64,000 bases of DNA from Durusdinium trenchii (GCA_963970005.1 CAXAMN010001126.1:65060-129059), one strand, 5' to 3'. Counted from the stretch's first letter, positions 1-12,535 are shown. A program made the numbers and translations. Notes: generated by a model from the sequence alone, not told the origin.

Positions 1-3000
1 TTTGGTTGCTGATTCTCAACACCAAAAAAACATTGCAAAGGACAGTGTCCACTAGAATGGGGAAAAAGGTTCACAGTGAACGAGAGTGGAAGGTTCAACA
101 CTTTCAGGCTGTAAGGGTTTGGCACTGTAGCCAAAATGCAAACAGAGTCACCTTGAGGTTGCGGGCACGTTCCATGTATTGAGTCATAAGCTGGTATTGA
201 AAGTCCCGCAAGACTGACTCACCATCAGGCTTGTCTTCTGGTTCGTCCTCCTCTTCCTCCTCTGGTGCAGCTTCACCTTTGGGCAGGAGTGCGTTAGCTT
301 CGCTCGGCTTGTGCTTTCAAATTTACAAGTCATATAGCTCAAACTACTGTCAATCAGTCTTAATTCTGAAGGCTATCTTTTTCCAACCTTTGGGGTTGAC
401 ACTACTTCCAACAAAGATTGACACCCCTTGTTTCTTTGACATTGAATCACTTGGTTCATTGGTTCTCTCAAACAACTGTGAATATAATTTTGGTAAGGGT
501 CAGACGGTTTGTTTAAACTTCAGGGCCTGGATGTTCCTTTTTGACCGCATCATCCTCATCCTCCTTGACTTCTGACCTTGCTACACTACAGTGTTCAATG
601 CCCAAAACTACCCCAGACTCGCAAATTTCCAGAGAGGTCAAGAGGACACAAAAACTGATACAGACGGTAAGGACACCTACCGTTTGTATCAGTTTTTGTG
701 TCCTCTTGACCTCTAGTTTGACCTCTCTTGGTGTACAAAAAGTGCACTTGGTAGACTTTGAGGAGACGACTTGGTCCCTGCACGAAGGTCTGCTGCGCGA
801 TTTGGCATCACCACCACAGCAACGAAAGACTTTGTCATGGAAGAAGCAAGTTGGGTAACCTGGCTCAGACAAAAATGAGTCTTGTAGGATGAGGGAACAC
901 CAGCCGCTGGGAAGTTGATGTACCCAATCACAAGCTCGTTGTCATAGCGGCGCATGCCACCATTCAACCCAGACAACGTTGACTCCAACCAGGGCAATAG
1001 CTGTGCTGCCAGTCTGCCAGATGTGTCAGTGTCTGCATCAGGACCTGGGACAAGTGCTGACAGGTTTAGATGGCTTTGGGTCTTGGTCGGTCTTGGTGGT
1101 TGATCTTTTCTATGATGCGTGCACAGCCAAAAGAAGAGGGTCAAACATGATGCCTTGCCCTGAAATCCAAGAAGCTGGCGCTTGCAACCTCCCGTTGCTT
1201 GGCTGTTGGGCAGTTGCACCATGTTGGGGCGACATCTTGGATAAAGGAGTTGACATGCTTCCATGCAATCCCGTGCATTTTCTGCAAAGGGAGGTGATTG
1301 GACATGGATCTGGGTGGTAACTGTGCAAAGCTTACAACTTGTTAGCTGTTTGTCTACTCTGAGTCTTGAGTTTTACCATGAATTGCTTTTAGGGTCCAAA
1401 GGCCTTTGGCCCTTTGTTTTCTCATACTAGGTCCATTTCATCCCTCAGCCTCCAAAGACTCCACAATGGCAGCTCAAGCTCGGCTCTCGTCTCCACTGGT
1501 TGCAGAGATGTATTTACGGCGCAGGATTTGATCCTGTTCAAGGTTGGTTTTGAACAGCTCAAAGGCACTGATTTGTGACCGCTTCAAAGCACTGGATGTT
1601 TTCGATTGGGCTGCTTCCAGCTGTTGGTCTGCCAAAGTGCCTTGCCCTCCAGCACAAAACTCAGCCGCTTCCAGTCGAATGCAGACATGGTCCTGCAATG
1701 GCTTTTGAGCTCTGGGTCCAAACTCCTTAGCTGCTCCCAAGAATATTCTCCATACCTGGTGTGGTGATTTGACAGGCTTGGCTGTGGGTGAATGTCGTGG
1801 TTTGCCTTGGCCATTGGCCAATGTCGTGTTCTGTTTGGTGGATTTGGCTCTGGCTGAGTAGCGCGGATTTTAAAAACCACTGTACTCAACCTTGGCCAAA
1901 ACGAGTGGGGAGATACAAAACCATGTAAGTTTGAGACTGCTGGGTTTCATTCCCAGAATGCCGCGGTTGGATGTTCCTTTTGTGGAAGAAGAGGGGAGAG
2001 ATATTCTTCATAGATTGAAAACATGAAAATAATCTCTCCCTTCAATTTGGAGCTTGCTAGAATGTCGCGGTTTTTAAAAACCACTGTACTCCAGCAACTG
2101 TTCTGTGAGGGCTGGAAAATACATCGGTTTGGGTTGGCATTCTTGAAATGTCGTGGTTTTGTTGCAACCTAGGTGCCCAAGGTTCCACATGGACTCAATC
2201 TTGTCCAACTCCTCCCCTGGGCCAAAGTAGCTTGCGATGTCGTCCTTGATGTGTTCCCAGAGGCAGCACACATCCAGCAAGTCTTGCATTTTGCTGGAGT
2301 CTCGCTGGGCCATTTTCTCAGGGCAAGACAAGTTTGTGCTTTGAAGTCTGAAAGCCAATAGTTATTAAGAAACAAACTTAGAGTTAGACTGTGATATTGT
2401 CGCTGTGCCCAGTCCCAGTCCTTCTGCTTACCAGTGGAGCCTGAAGGAGCTTTCCTGTGATGTTCATCCACAGCCCGCACACCCCACGTGATGACCTTCT
2501 TGGTGGTGACGGTCTCAGGGGGATCAGGGTGGCAGGGAGAGTGATGGGCAGAATTTGGCAAAAGAACCCTCTCCTTGACCTGCTTCCAGAAGGGGTCAGT
2601 GACTGCTGTGCCACCAAGTGTCCCCCCCTGGGACAAACCAATCTCCATCGAGGTTCTCGTCCGTAAAAGCTGCAGGGTGCATGATTGACATGATGGGATT
2701 CCAACAAGATTCTGGGTCAGGACCTTTTGGATTGGCTGGTTTTCTGTTGCAGTGTTTTTGCTTCAACTTCATTAACATGGAGCAGCCTGCATGCAACTCT
2801 GCAAAGACCCTTTCATTTCAAGCTAATAGTAATATGTGTTTCAAGCTAGAATTGCCAACTCAATCCCTGCGGTGCCTGATTGGCTCCAAGTGCAATCTTC
2901 ACACGCTCGCTTCATCAAAGACAGGAACTCATCGGGGCATCTCAAAATAGAGTACAGCAGCCTCCTTGTGCCCTCGGTGATTCTCCAAGCCTGGTGCAAT

Positions 3001-4302
3001 GGTTTGTGCAACGCTGTTTGGGTCCCTCACAAACAGGGCTGGATGCTCCCTCACAAACAGGGCCAGCCTTGGAAGTACAAAGACGGTTATACTCAGCAAT
3101 GGATCCAAAGAGGATCTCGCGAATGGAAGCTGTGTTCCCTGATACTCTCTTCACTCTCACCACCTCTTTGAAGACGAGAGCCAAGTCAAGCGGTCCCGGT
3201 TTCTGCTTGGCAGAAGTTCGATGGGCCACACCTTCAGTGCATGCGTGCTAGTTTTATATACATAAGAGTATGCCTATTGCACAGTGTGTCACACCATGAA
3301 TCTAAGATTGATGCTCAAGGTTTCGTAGAGTGCTTCATGCGCTTGATGTGGCGTGTAGTTCGCACGCATGTACTTCAAAGAAGCCAACGTACGACAGAAA
3401 TCATCATCACCAGCAATTTCCTCTGTGGTAAGGCCCTTGGCTTCAAGACATATGATAGTAGGTGTGATTCTCTCCCCTGTGCACACTTGTCATGCAGGAC
3501 AGAGAACACATTGTCATGAAATTTTATCGAGGCACCTGTGTTTGCATGTGGATGACAAGGGCCAGAACTGCTTGACAAATGACAGACTTACAGTGACCAT
3601 CAATGAACTTCACAGTAAAGTACTCTATGTCATCGCCCGGTGGCATGTCAAACTTGATGTCCAGAGCTTCCCGCTCTGACTGGTAAGTCTTCCACACAAT
3701 GCTAGGGAGATGGGTGCGAACCTGCACCATGCTAGGATACTTCCCAGTGGCTCCATATTTGGCTCCCTCGCTCAAATCTAAGTGCCAGGGGTGAAGATAG
3801 CAGTTCAACCTTTGTGTCGTTGGTACAGACCTCAAAACTGGGCCCAGGCCAGCTGGGATGTGCTTGGCAACTTCCGGAATGCAGAAGATTTCAGCCATGG
3901 CCTTGGATTTCAACCACAAACCTTTTGGTTGTTGACAATTACTTCATTCATGGCCAAATTGAAACCCACTACGTTTTCAGACTGAGCCTTGGCAAACTGG
4001 AGTTGCTTTCCTGTATCTAAGCTATGGTTGTTGTAGGTCCACTCCGCAATGTTCTGATCCACAGATACCTGGTCAGGTTTGATTACACACTTGGTTCCCC
4101 TTGGTTCCCCTTGATCCCTTGCCTCCTCGAACGTGGCCAGAAGCCGGTGCTTCAAAGATTGCACCTTTGCAGAATCTGGAGTCCCGTCTTCAGACTTGGG
4201 CTCCTCCTGACCAGTTGTTTTTGAGAATGAAAGTGAAGGCAAATGCATGCTGATTGCTTGCTGATTGCTTGGTGCCTTCACTGCTGGAACTGGGGAAGCC
4301 AT
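1..4302 (-). CDS. Long multi-exon hypothetical gene, 3' end beyond the left edge
   Basis: I do not recognise this protein. It begins at an ATG near 4302 (MASPVPAVKAPSNQQ) and reads leftward through at least ten exon-like segments. Examples are 4302-3915 (IAEWTYNNHSLDTGKQL), 3915-3598 (PSMVQVRTHLPSIVWKTY, then KFIDG before a GT donor), 3486-3290, 3229-3080 (REILFGSIAEYNRL), about 2980-2850 (RRLLYSILRCPDEFLSL), about 2790-2640, about 2620-2420, 2330-2160, 1780-1480, 1060-780 (YDNELVIGYINFPAAG, then VVVMPNRAADLRAG) and about 275-125 (acidic EEEEEDEPED run, then RDFQYQLMTQYMERARNLK). The segments have the composition of a folded cytosolic protein, with no obvious signal peptide or membrane segment. 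Near 3915 the frame changes with only about 20 bases between the open segments, so there is either a very short intron or an indel. It lies on the same strand as the DUF7869 gene, about 150 bp downstream of that gene's last visible exon. Being an extension of that gene is possible, but the clear ATG argues for a separate gene. Confidence 0.5.
633..714. repeat. 37-bp inverted repeat with 8-bp loop
   Basis: Arms 633-669 and 678-714 are complementary over 37 bp with a single mismatch, and the spacer is 8 bp. It lies between coding-like segments of the minus-strand hypothetical gene. It could be an introner-like or MITE-like insertion, or a recent foldback. No flanking target-site duplication is obvious by eye. 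Confidence 0.85.
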
Positions 4303-4449
4303 GCTTGAAACCAAAACAGGAGCTGCCAAGGAAAAGATCACGCAGCGTCAGCGTCATTCATTTCACTGTACTATTATGCTTCACAATGTGGGCAAAAACA
4401 ATCTGAGACATGTGCATCTTTTTTCTGCCACAAGAGTTGGACCCACATC

Positions 4450-7400
4450 TTACTAGTGAAACCGCTGAAAAGACACACCCAGTTGCCGAACACTGTGTGG
4501 CTTTGGATGGGGAAGACTGGGTGAACCTCTCTGCACAGGCGGAAATGCACCGGCTAAGATGTATTGAAGCACAGGTGGAGTTCCGGTTGGTCTAGCCACT
4601 TGCCCGCCCAACATGTGCAAGTAGCGCGCTGCTCGTGTGTATTGAGGGTAATCTTCTGTCAAGCAGTCCGCAAGTTCATTGAGGTCATCCATGCGCTTCT
4701 CATCGAGATAGTGGGCAGTTTCTTGGCATGGGGCGGTTGTAAAGGACGTTTTGTGATAGGGCGTTTGTTTTGAAACACTCAGTTGAAAGGAATGCAGAAT
4801 CCTTCACTGGTGTCAAGTGTCTTGGGCAATCAGCTTCACCCAACTTCCGAAGAGCGGGTTCCACAACTTCTACTACACTTTGGCCAGGGAGTACCAGCAA
4901 TGCTGGTTGCGATAGGGTGTCGTCCGATACAAAAGCTTTGACTAGGCAAAACACATCACACCCACTCTGGCTGAACCTCCTTGGCAATCTTTGCGTGGCC
5001 TCTTCGAGCAAAGTGCTTGGCATACCTGGATCACAAGTCTTGGCAAATATGAATGTGGAATTGTTTGTTTGGTGAGATAGGCTTGGGATGGCTTGGGTCA
5101 TCCAAAAATATATCAAAATAATAACATGAGGTTTTGCCCAAGCAAGGGTCGACATCGTTGAATAAAGGTGAACGAGTGAGGAACCACATCTTCATCCCTC
5201 TTGTGTCGTTTGCGATAGGCCCCAGAAAGAGCAGTTACTTGTGGAAGGCTCTCTTTCCAGTTCCGCACAGATCTGATGTATTCCACTTGAAATACGAATC
5301 GCCACCTTGCTGCGGAGCAGCCTCAACAGTGATTGCCGTTGACATGCCCTATGTCGTGTTCATCCTGAGGTTGCAGCTGGGCAATGTCTTCGGGCGTTTG
5401 CCTAAGTCAAGGCCCCAGCTGGGAGGATTAAAGTTAGTAGGTGGGACATAGCAACCCACGTTTGTTCAATCCCAAGACACACTCCATCATCTCCAGTTCG
5501 GATGAATTTGGTGAGTAGCCCAAAGAATGCATCTTAGTTGCACATGTGGATTGTAGGCTTGGGAGAGGATGTACAATCAATACCATCACAATGAATCAAG
5601 CCCCGCTACCTACATCCTCGTGTGTGTGGCCAACACACAAGTGTTCTGTGCTGATTTGCTGGAAATATCCAGCTGCTACTGTCGCTGAACACCAAGATCC
5701 CATGATGCCGTTCTTGCACTCCTGAGCTAGGATGGGTTTGTTACAAGGTGGTATGATAACATTTATCTATTCCTCAATGTATATATATATATAGTATATA
5801 TATATATATACGTACATACATACATACATACATTGGTTGCCAAAAGTCTTTTGGAGTGTTGTCTGAAAAGATCTTGAGCGTTGTTGGCCATGAAAGCTTG
5901 CGTTGCTGAGCTTGCACAAATGCTTTGTCCAGCGCGCGGTTTACAACTTCCAGAACCCATGAAGACCCAGAACCCTCTCCCTCATCAGCGATCGCAACAT
6001 ATATCAACCTTCCATGGATGATGGTGGCTGTGACTTCGCAGGATGGTCGATTCAATAGCTGTAGGTCCTTGGGAACACGTCCATCACCAAACCTAGGCAA
6101 AGAGAATTTCCCTTTGTCCATGGAGTCCGTGATTAGGGTGAGGATGTCCTGGTCCCGTTTTGCACGGGTTCTGTATGCCCAATAGGTTGACCTGTCCAAG
6201 AACTGTCCTGTCAAATGTCTCATCAAAAGGTCAGCTGCCTTTGCGTGCTCAGAAACATCTTTGCTGTGCCTGAGCTGAGCCTTCAGGCGAGAGCAAATGC
6301 TACAGGCTGAGTGTTGGCTGACGTTTCGAAATCGCAAGACCTTTCGCCAACCGCTGGTCCGAAGCACCCTGTAGAAAGTCGTTGGCGAAGCACTCTTTAA
6401 CTTCTGAGAAGTCTGAAAGCTGACATAAAGGTGGTATAGGTCTGAGTAACAACCCGGTGGTAGGTACCGCCGTACCAAACTTGAAGGGCCCAAGCACAAA
6501 ACAGACTTGGACAAGTCAGATTCCAAGGCTGAATCCACCAATAGATTCAGTAGCTTCTCCCTTTGCGGTTCTGTGGCCAAATGGGCATCCTTCTCATGCA
6601 CCTTGAGCCTTAATAGAAGATTGCTTTCAATTGTACTCTTTTTAGGGTTGAACCTAACAACTGCCAAAGTGCAATGCGACATTCATGCACTCCAACCATA
6701 CATGCACTGAGGAAGCCAAGAAACTCGTGAGGCAATGTCTCTCCCAAACTCCAATACATCTTCTCAAAGAAAGATACCACTGATGCTGCTGCATGGGAGG
6801 TTCGTGAGAAGGCATTACCTAGTAGGAGAAAGTGGTTCCATCTCCAACCAATCTAAATATACACTGCATAATGACAACAAGCTACCATATTTTCTTTGAT
6901 CTTCTCCCTGGAAGGTATGCCGTGTACGGACAAGCCTCCATGAACTGATTCCAAGAGCCTTGCAAAAGGCTTCACGGCATACCCGTGTACCTGGACAAGG
7001 GCAAAATTGCATACTACTATTAGTAGGTTTCGCAGGTTATGAACTCGTTTGGTGTCACCCCTTAGCCCTGCCTTGTATGTACCATGAGTTCAACACCTTT
7101 TCGTCAGAGTCCGAAGAAGACTCTGACTCTCCATCTGATGTGTCGCCGCTGCTAGATGTAGAAGACCCTGGATCACTCTCACAATCAGAACCTGGTTGCG
7201 AATCCTCTTCTTCAGAATCAGGGGAAGCAGCTACTGCTCCCTTGTGTAGGTTTTGAATCCCCCAAAGAACGCAATCTTGAGCTGCTTTGCTAAGGTTCCA
7301 AAAAGAGACGCAAAGCCCATATAGTAAACGAAAGGTGAGACTGCTCACGCACTTCCTGGTGCAGTTGCAAAGCTTACCCTTCAACAGCTGCTGGATTCTT

Positions 7401-7630
7401 TGCTTGCTTTTGCCGTTGACCGCAGCGCACGAGTCCTCCCTTTCACAGGATTCCTCCCCAGGAAACATTGACAGGTTTGCAAGTAAGAGGTCACTTCTAC
7501 CCTTCACACAGCTGTGTTGGCATGTCCCGCTGAGGTCTGACACTGAAGCTGGGGTTCCTGGACGAAGGCGCTGTCTCTTGTGCTCAGGGCTGGATGAAGA
7601 AGACTGGTCATCCATATCAAACCGTTTCAT
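4450..7630 (-). CDS. DUF7869-domain protein gene, multi-exon
   Basis: This belongs to a family expanded in dinoflagellates and also found in animals, with an RNase H/transposase-like core; its biochemical role is unproven. Reading right to left: 7630-~7060 starts with MKRFDMDDQSSSSSPEHKR, has a Cys-rich CNCTRKC motif, then a long Ser/Asp/Glu tract; ~6985-6893 carries TRVCREAFCKALGISSWRL; ~6810-6725 carries SVVSFFEKMYWSLGE; ~6665-5840 is the core, with RYLPPG, KVLRFRNVSQHSACSICSRL, DSMDKGKFSLPR and IFSDNTPK; 5697-5595 has ECKNGIMGSW and VGHTHEDV; ~5415-5150 has LRQTPEDIAQL, EYIRSVRNWKESL and VVPHSFTFI; ~5080-4760 has GCDVFCLVKAFVSDD and PALLVLPGQ; ~4690-4560 has EDYPQYTRAARYLHML. This order matches the family from the Cys motif through the D-N-T and HTHED motifs to the C-terminal end, so the gene looks complete. 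Introns are short, and one holds a TA/CATA microsatellite. The last exon is the least certain part. Confidence 0.8.
5779..5834. repeat. TA and CATA microsatellite
   Basis: An (AT)n run passes into four to five TACA units. It lies in the intron after the DNT-motif exon of the DUF7869 gene. Confidence 0.95.
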
Positions 7631-7840
7631 CAGCTCTCACTGCTTTCACTCTCCCCCGGAAAGCTGAGCCAACTGAAATCTTGAATTCAAGGAGAGGCTC
7701 AAGTTGCACACAGTTTTCAATGCTTCGTATCAGCTTCGCTATTAGCTTCTAGAAAAAAGTGAAGAAAGTACACAGCCAGTTTTTGTTGGTAGCCAAATGC
7801 TTCAAGCGTTCTGCTTTCCCTTCATAAGAAGACTATTGCT

Positions 7841-10440
7841 TCAAAACTGCCTCTTGGCAGCTGTGCAAAACCTCTTAATGTCAGCTGCGCTGAGCACTGC
7901 CAGGAATGCGGCTGCCACGCATTTGCAGTGCATAGCCTTGGGAAGCGAATCGATGTGGACATAAGAGAGATGCCTGGAGCTCAGGTTGCCAAGCCACATT
8001 TCCTCCAAGCACATGTAGCTCCTAGGCATCTTTTCTAATTTTCTCAACATTTATGTTGTGTGTGGGACTGTAATGGAGTAACAGTATCCTGGAATATTTT
8101 GTGCTGACTAGTCTCCTCTTCGGTCAGGTGAGTCAGCTTCAAGTTGCCCACAGGAAAACCCTGAAATACCAGCTTGTCAACGCCTGTGAATGGCCGCTTC
8201 TTCACAAAGTTGAAGAGCTGCGCCTTTGGGGTAATACATGGGGAGCATTCTTGATTTGTCCCCATCCTGTCAATCTGTTGTGACATGTTCAGCGTGCCCT
8301 CAAACTTCATTGTGTAGTGAATATCGGCAGCCTTAGGCCACCAACAAGTATGACCAGGTTTCCTAGTGTGTCACTTGGCATGCTGCAATTTCAATGGGTG
8401 GGCTGAGGCTTGGGCATGGTGAACCCGCTGGGCATTGTAGAAGCGCCGGATGCTTGTGCATGTCTTGAGGGAATCTGGTGTCACCTCCCCCACTGTAGCA
8501 ATCTAAAATTCTCAAGAGGTTGCAAAAACAACAATGGCCTTCTCGGTCTTCATCTTCAGAAAATGCTTTTTCACCCAGCGAGGTTTGGAAGTCTTTGACC
8601 TAATGTCCAACTGTAATTTCATCATAATGGGTGGTCTAGTTTAAACATAATGCCCCCAACTTCAGCCACAGAACGGTTTGCTCAAGTCAATAAGAGACTC
8701 TTCCTTGGGAGCCTTGAGAGATTTGGTGATGTTGCGACAGACACGGGTCACATAGTCAGTGTCGTTGCCAAGCATCAGGTCGGGCCTTGCAAAGACTCAT
8801 GACATGGCAAAACACACCTAAGAGCCTGAGGATGCATTGTTTCTATTGAATTTGAAGTAATAAGGTATGGACACTTCAATGACTGGGCAGCAATCAGCAT
8901 CCACATGAACCTTCTCCACTGATTCAGTGGCATATTCCTCAAACATGTCATTGTCTTTGATGCGCCTCTTGGCAAGCTTCCTAAGCTTTTAGAGTGCGGC
9001 ATGTGGTGCGCAGCAAAGTCTGCATTCATAGTGACTGCAGTGAATGGTTTCTACTGAGTGCATATAAGTGTCTTCTGGAGCAGGAGTATGTAGACTCGAC
9101 GACGAGTCACTGGTTCACCCATCTTGGATGGACACATCTTGATGTAGCACATGAAGTACTTGTCCAAGATACCAGCTGCTCGGAACTTGTTCACCACCTT
9201 GGTGCTTCTTAGTTATTCGGGTTGAGAGGGTCTTCTACTCCATAGGCATTTCACAAAGTTTCAGGGACAAGGTACATCATCCCATACATCCAATACCCCA
9301 TAGACGTTCTCCATGACAGCTGCCAAGGGGTCCAGCCTACAGAATTTCAATCTCCTAGGGAAAAAGAAATCATCATTGCCGATCACCAGTGACTATAGTG
9401 CCTCGCGATTGCTTTGATGCAGTCGTCCAAAACAGCCGCAGCTTTCTCGTCCAGGAGTTTGGAATCCCGTCTCAGCTTTGAGTACCTGGGGCGGTTTGGG
9501 ACTAGGAATGGGTCTTGTGATGTTTGGTCCACTCCAGCCAGATATTGCCAAGTGGCGGTGTGCAGGGAAAGCCTGCTGAGTAAAGGATCGGGTCCATCAT
9601 ATCGTCATAATTTCGACCAGTCATCCCAAGATAGAGCCTGCTGAGACACACTTAGGAGTTGGCTATCCTATTCAGCTATCCACCCACAAGTTTCAAAATG
9701 CGCTGCAAATAAATTGTGTGTATTTACCAACGCCTTTGAGGGCGAGCATTTGCCAACAGGAACTTCAGAGGTGCAACAGCACGGTCAGTCGCCGAGATCA
9801 GGGTAACCTGCCGGAAAACATGTTGAACTGAGAGTTTGATGTAAAAACAGACTATCATGCCTGGCCAATCACTTCTTTCAGGCCCCAATAGCATCCCACA
9901 GCGCCACAGCCTTGCAAAAGCTCCATGCAACGCTGAACAACTGATATGACTGAAGCCATTCAGTCAAGACAAGAAGCAATCTGACATAAGCTTCCATTCA
10001 ACATTCATGGAGGCCATTGCGGTCACCAATGGGAGTGCACCTGGGGCGTATGGGGGGTATGGTGGTTGGTGGTGCTTGCTGCTGGTCAAACATAAGTAAA
10101 GCATGTGACCAAGAAGCCTGATTTGCGAAGCATCTCCTCGCCCCACCCTGTCAGATGTTTCTTCTGTTGCTTTGTGAGGGTGGCTTTGGGTGCCACATTC
10201 CAAAACCTGAGGGAAGGTAAGGGCAGCACATGGCAAGGAACCCAGGCAAGGAAGGGCAAAAGGAAACTAGACTCAAACATATGTTCTGCCACGAATCATC
10301 TCTCGCTGCGCCCTCTGGTAATTTGCATTTCCATCCACCGAGTCTTCATCTGAATCCCATGAGCTGGAGTCGCAGCTGCCGTAGCTACTGTAGTAGCTAG
10401 AAGGATTGAGCATCCCTTCCAGCTTCGAGCTCGAATGGCT
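7841..10440 (-). CDS. DNA (cytosine-5) methyltransferase-like gene, multi-exon
   Basis: C5-methyltransferases transfer a methyl group from S-adenosylmethionine to cytosine C5. The diagnostic motifs appear in the right order on the minus strand. Motif IV (GFPCTPYSKLRR, catalytic Cys in PCTP) is split by a 72-bp GC-AG intron at 9557-9486, with the proline codon divided between exons. Motif VI is MENVYGVL (about 9325-9297). Motif VIII is EPVTRRRVYILLLQ (about 9115-9070), inside an exon with FRAAGILDKYFMCYIK. A late exon has CITPKAQLFNFVKK and LVFQGFPVGN (about 8245-8140), corresponding to the target-recognition/motif IX area. The last has a GN dipeptide, then after an intron AMHCKCVAAAFLAVL (motif X, about 7935-7890). 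Other exons include 8990-8870, 8775-8685, about 10220-10085 and about 10440-10270 (Ser/Asp-rich). Motif I was not located with confidence. The true start may lie upstream. C5-methyltransferase genes are multiplied in dinoflagellates, some inside retroelements; I see no retroelement partner here. The next gene, DUF7869, starts about 210 bp downstream on the same strand. Confidence 0.72.
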
Positions 10441-10499
10441 CTGACTCTAAACAAAGATAAACAAAGTGTTGGTTGGTGGTGGGTGGAGTGCTGAATGAG

Positions 10500-10898
10500 A
10501 TGGCCAACTCTTTCAACATTCGGGACGGTGTGCTTTTTGGCACTGCTAAGGCCATCGGGGCAGATAATTTTAAGCACCAAAAATACGAAATCTTCGCTGC
10601 TTGACAGGCACCCTCAATGGTGTCAGCAATACAGCAAGCTGAGAAGCAGGCGGAGGATTGGTCTTAGCAAGCTGTGTCAATGTCTAGAAGCATCAAACCT
10701 GTGCCTATGCGGACTTGTGGACATACAGTAGATTGCAGTAGCATATCCGCACATTTTTTTGGATTTGAGCTATTTAGGGAATTTGTATGCAATCCTGGCT
10801 ATTGTGTTTTTGTGGTACTGCCTCAGGATCAGTTGGCCCAGGATGCGGACAAGATTGAGTCACTTCTCAGTCAGGCATTCTTGAGAGCTGTGTATTGA
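10500..10898 (+). CDS. Possible small plus-strand gene or two exons
   Basis: Two plus-strand segments look protein-like. 10500-10604 starts with ATG and reads MANSFNIRDGVLFGTAKAIG to a stop. 10746-10898 reads through FFGFELFREFV and LPQDQLAQDADKIESL to a stop. Between them the frames are closed, so an intron would be needed. The first segment overlaps, on the other strand, a possible 5' exon of the methyltransferase gene, so only one of the two readings can be right. No family is recognised. Confidence 0.25.
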
Positions 10899-10899
10899 T

Positions 10900-12535
10900 T
10901 GAAGCAGTGAGATCCCCGTTGGTTTCGCAAAACTGCAATCCTACGGGTAGACCACCAGGTTTCAGAAAAAATAACACGAGGTTCAGTATAGTTCAGTAAA
11001 AATCTCAAAAAAAGTAAGTCAGGTAGGGCCCTAGGAAATTACAGCAGAAATGGAGCTTTGAACAATCCTGGTGCCCAAGGTATCAAGACATGTAGGCGCC
11101 AGGATTCCCAAAACACGTTAGACTACAGGATTTCACTAAAGCTGCAGGATTTCACAAGTTAGAGATTCTGATAGTTTAATGTAGGATTTGATCAGCCCGG
11201 ACTCATTGTTTTTTTCCTTGGTTCCCAACCCTCTGGGGCACGTTGGTCCATAGGATTGTTCTAAAGACAACTCTTGAGAAACAAAAACTAGGGCACCCCT
11301 GAAAAACTAGAAAGTCACCTTGGTTCGGTAGGATTTTAATACGTAAAATCCTGGAAATCCTGGGGATCTACCTTAGCTGGCGGTACCAAGGGGGATCAGC
11401 AAGCATGACAACTACTCATCACAATACAAAGCTTGTCTTTCAAGAGACCCTGGCGTTGATTGAACTCCGCTCATATAACCGGCCAGATGTCAGACAAAAT
11501 CTCGAACTCGTCAAAGCCCAAAGTCGAGAGTCATTGGCCAAGTTTCAGCGTGCGGAGTCCTAGAGGTGGTTGCACTGAAATGTATAGGTCCTTGTACTTG
11601 CAGCATTAGTGGAGAGGTCGTGAACACACTACGAATGCAAAATGCATACCCGCCAAGAACGAAATAGTTGTAGCTTCAAAATCTATTCCAATTTTTGGTG
11701 GCACTGACGACTCATGATCTTGGAGTCTAGATTGAAAGCGTTGCTGGGAGTTTTCGATCATTTATTATAAAGCTTCAATTGTCAAGGCTCAAGTGGCTTA
11801 AAGTCCATAGTTCATCGATGTGGGGATCACACCTCCTCTGTAGACCATTCTGTTCATGCTTCAGTCTTCAGTCGTTGATATTTCATAGTCATAGCATTCA
11901 ACAGCGGCTGTTCACGTTCTTGGAGAAACTCTCCTTGAAGCAAGCCTCAAGTCTCAAGGTCATCCTTTTCGTGGCTTTGTTGATTCTTGCTGCGTTGCCG
12001 GCATGAACTTGGCGGTAAGTTCGCACTGCCTTTGCCCCTTTTTGGCTCAACAGTTGAATTCCCAAAATTTGGGGGGTTGGCGAATCATGCTCCCACGGTA
12101 GCCATTTCAGCCAGGTGTACTTCTATTTCCAGAGCGAAGATGGCCGGAAGGCACGCAAAATCCAAACAAAATATGACATGCTTGGTTTTGGCGAGCAACT
12201 GCCTCCTTTGCACAATGTCAGCATCATGTGCAACATCATGTCAATGTGAACATCTCAATACAGTTGTCGCTTCGGATTCATGTGGAGCTCGGCCAGTGGT
12301 CAGGCCTGGCTGAAGCTGCGCATGATGCTCAACAATGGTGCCTTGTGCAAAGTGAATATATAAATTGATTAGCTTTATGTCAAAATCGCCAACGAGAATG
12401 ACAACCCCGGGCCAAAACACTCAGCGGGCAGCTGCAACTACAAAAGCCATGCCTTATGTTAACCTGTGCATTGTGTACCTTGTTTTTGTAATGTGTTTTT
12501 TCTTGCGGTGCTTCCTAGTGCTTCTTCTTGTGTCA
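10900..12535. other. No gene seen; AT-moderate intergenic DNA
   Basis: No segment with sustained protein-like composition was found on either strand. The stretch 10900-11400 has many short near-repeats of 'GGATTTCAC' and 'TAGGATTT'. The longest open frame (11779-12006, hydrophobic) has no support beyond being open. Confidence 0.4.

Noticed and set aside
231..575. 114-codon plus frame with a Ser run
   Set aside because: It is antisense to an acidic minus-strand exon (EEEEEDEPED) that fits the surrounding minus-strand gene better.
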